Shown here: positions 63,129 to 64,000 of the stretch, piece by piece | Numbering within the stretch: the first letter of the stretch is position 1 | Layout: each line of letters starts with the position of its first letter | Assembly (NCBI GenBank): GCA_030770545.1 | Contig: CM061109.1 | Coordinates: 13,748,001-13,812,000 of the forward strand | Origin: Macropodus opercularis | Lineage: Eukaryota; Chordata; Actinopteri; Anabantiformes; Osphronemidae | Direction: 5' to 3' | DNA length: 64,000 nt | Notes under the pieces: model-generated | What the model saw: the letters and a program-made list of their open reading frames with translations, nothing else | Told to the model about the DNA's origin: nothing | The model's database searches: none | Position numbers and translations under genes: made by a program

Positions 63129-63385
63129 TTTCACGAGTTTCCCAAAGCGTCCGAAGTTTGTCGATCAGCTGAAAGTTGCGCCGCGGCTACAGTGAGGACG
63201 CGTCCTGGGATGCACACTGGCTGCTCCTGCGCTCGACGCTGCGCCGCTTTGGAGACACCCAGGCTGACGTCACCACAGAGGGGATTACACACGGCAGGAC
63301 GGAGCTCGGCCCCCTGACTCCTCAGGACCTCTTCAGTTCCACCTCCAAGCTTCACTGAACCCCGCCCGCGAGACTCTTTATCTAA
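62990..63385 (-). promoter_or_regulatory. gpm6b: GPM6B CpG-rich promoter and 5' UTR
   Basis: The only clearly CpG-rich stretch of the right-hand end, around the GPM6B start codon (63128-63126). On the minus strand a GC box (GGGCGGGG, plus-strand 63360-63367) and an A/T-rich GATAAAG lie about 240-255 bp upstream of the ATG. The transcription start is inferred to be within this stretch. Confidence 0.5.
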
Positions 63386-64000
63386 AACAAATGCAGCCAT
63401 GTGCGCAAAGTACAACAGATGTCACTTTATTATCTAGTCAGCTGCTGAGCAGGATAATGCTGCTGATGAATGTTATCAGGTTAACTGTGTCAAACTTTTC
63501 ACAGGTCAGAAACCACCAAGTGCTTTACAAACTGAATCCATCCATCACGACTGAGACATTTAACTCATCCGCTGTGCTGATGAGTACATGTCCTCAGTAT
63601 TAATATGTTTACTTCATAAAACATCAAGCAAATCAGTCAAATTACAGCCATCAGATTCACAAAGCCATTTATCAGGACTTTTTTTTTGAATGTAAACCAG
63701 AATCACAGACAGTAACTGCATGGGAACATTCCAGCGTTAAGTGAACACACACATGTTGAACGGCTGTTACATAACAGCCTGAATCCTCGACGCTTCCCTC
63801 CTACACAAGCCTACACAAGACACTTTGATAAATGTCAGCAGGTCACCGGTGTCAGACTGACAGCAGGCACATGAGGCATTATCAGTCAGAAACCAGCATT
63901 TGCTTTGCGATTTTATAAATAACGAGCTATCGTATAAAAACAAGGAAGTCGTGGAGCTCTCACTAAAACAACTTTCTAGCCATGTCAATGTCCAGAGCTC
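63386..64000. other. Region upstream of GPM6B
   Basis: No gene or strong signal is seen to the end of the window. Confidence 0.4.

Overview
The window is vertebrate nuclear DNA, almost certainly from a ray-finned (teleost) fish. Genes are split by short GT-AG introns, 3' ends carry AATAAA/ATTAAA signals, and CA/TG microsatellites are frequent. The gene order FRMPD4 - TLR7 - TLR8 - TMSB4X - EGFL6 - RAB9A - TRAPPC2 - OFD1 - GPM6B is that of human Xp22.2, with PRPS2 not found between FRMPD4 and TLR7 and no FAM9 or ATXN3L gene. The species cannot be named from the sequence.

Layout: 1-1175 is the C-terminal part of a FRMPD4-like scaffold protein (+). 2273-15503 is an endosomal RNA-sensing Toll-like receptor cluster (+): TLR7 and two tandem TLR8 genes. 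Each receptor has a tiny first coding exon (5 codons in TLR7, the ATG alone in each TLR8) followed by one long exon. A broken TLR7 3' end lies just before the second TLR8, so the duplicated unit was the TLR7 tail plus TLR8. TMSB4X (thymosin beta 4) follows at about 15.99-17.1 kb (+). 17.1-25.5 kb is intergenic with no gene I can support. EGFL6 (12 exons, 25570-31520, +) encodes a secreted EGF/RGD/MAM protein. RAB9A (33358-33966, +) has a single coding exon. TRAPPC2 (36240-35303, -) has four coding exons, one intron of which is of the minor AT-AC class. OFD1 (37017-43387, +, 22 coding exons) is head-to-head with TRAPPC2. GPM6B (63128-45411, -) spans about 17.7 kb, with a 13.9 kb first intron that fills 49.3-63.1 kb and two alternative last coding exons.

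The most unusual signal is in the TLR8 pair. Two 3.19 kb blocks (6440-9633 and 12346-15539) hold the main coding exon and are about 99.3% identical with no indels. Promoters, first introns and 3' flanks of the same duplication are clearly diverged. That pattern suggests gene conversion of the coding exon over an old duplication. Inside the converted block a 25-bp patch carries 10 of the roughly 22 differences. The second TLR8 also has a first intron about 1.1 kb longer, holding a CCAAT/TATA/octamer promoter-like cluster and a dispersed repeat.

The genes are separate eukaryotic transcription units. Shared regulation is visible only at the TRAPPC2/OFD1 head-to-head promoter, the tail-to-tail OFD1/GPM6B poly(A) region, and the TLR cluster. 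Exon boundaries were read by eye from splice sites, reading phase and remembered protein families; no alignment or database search was run.
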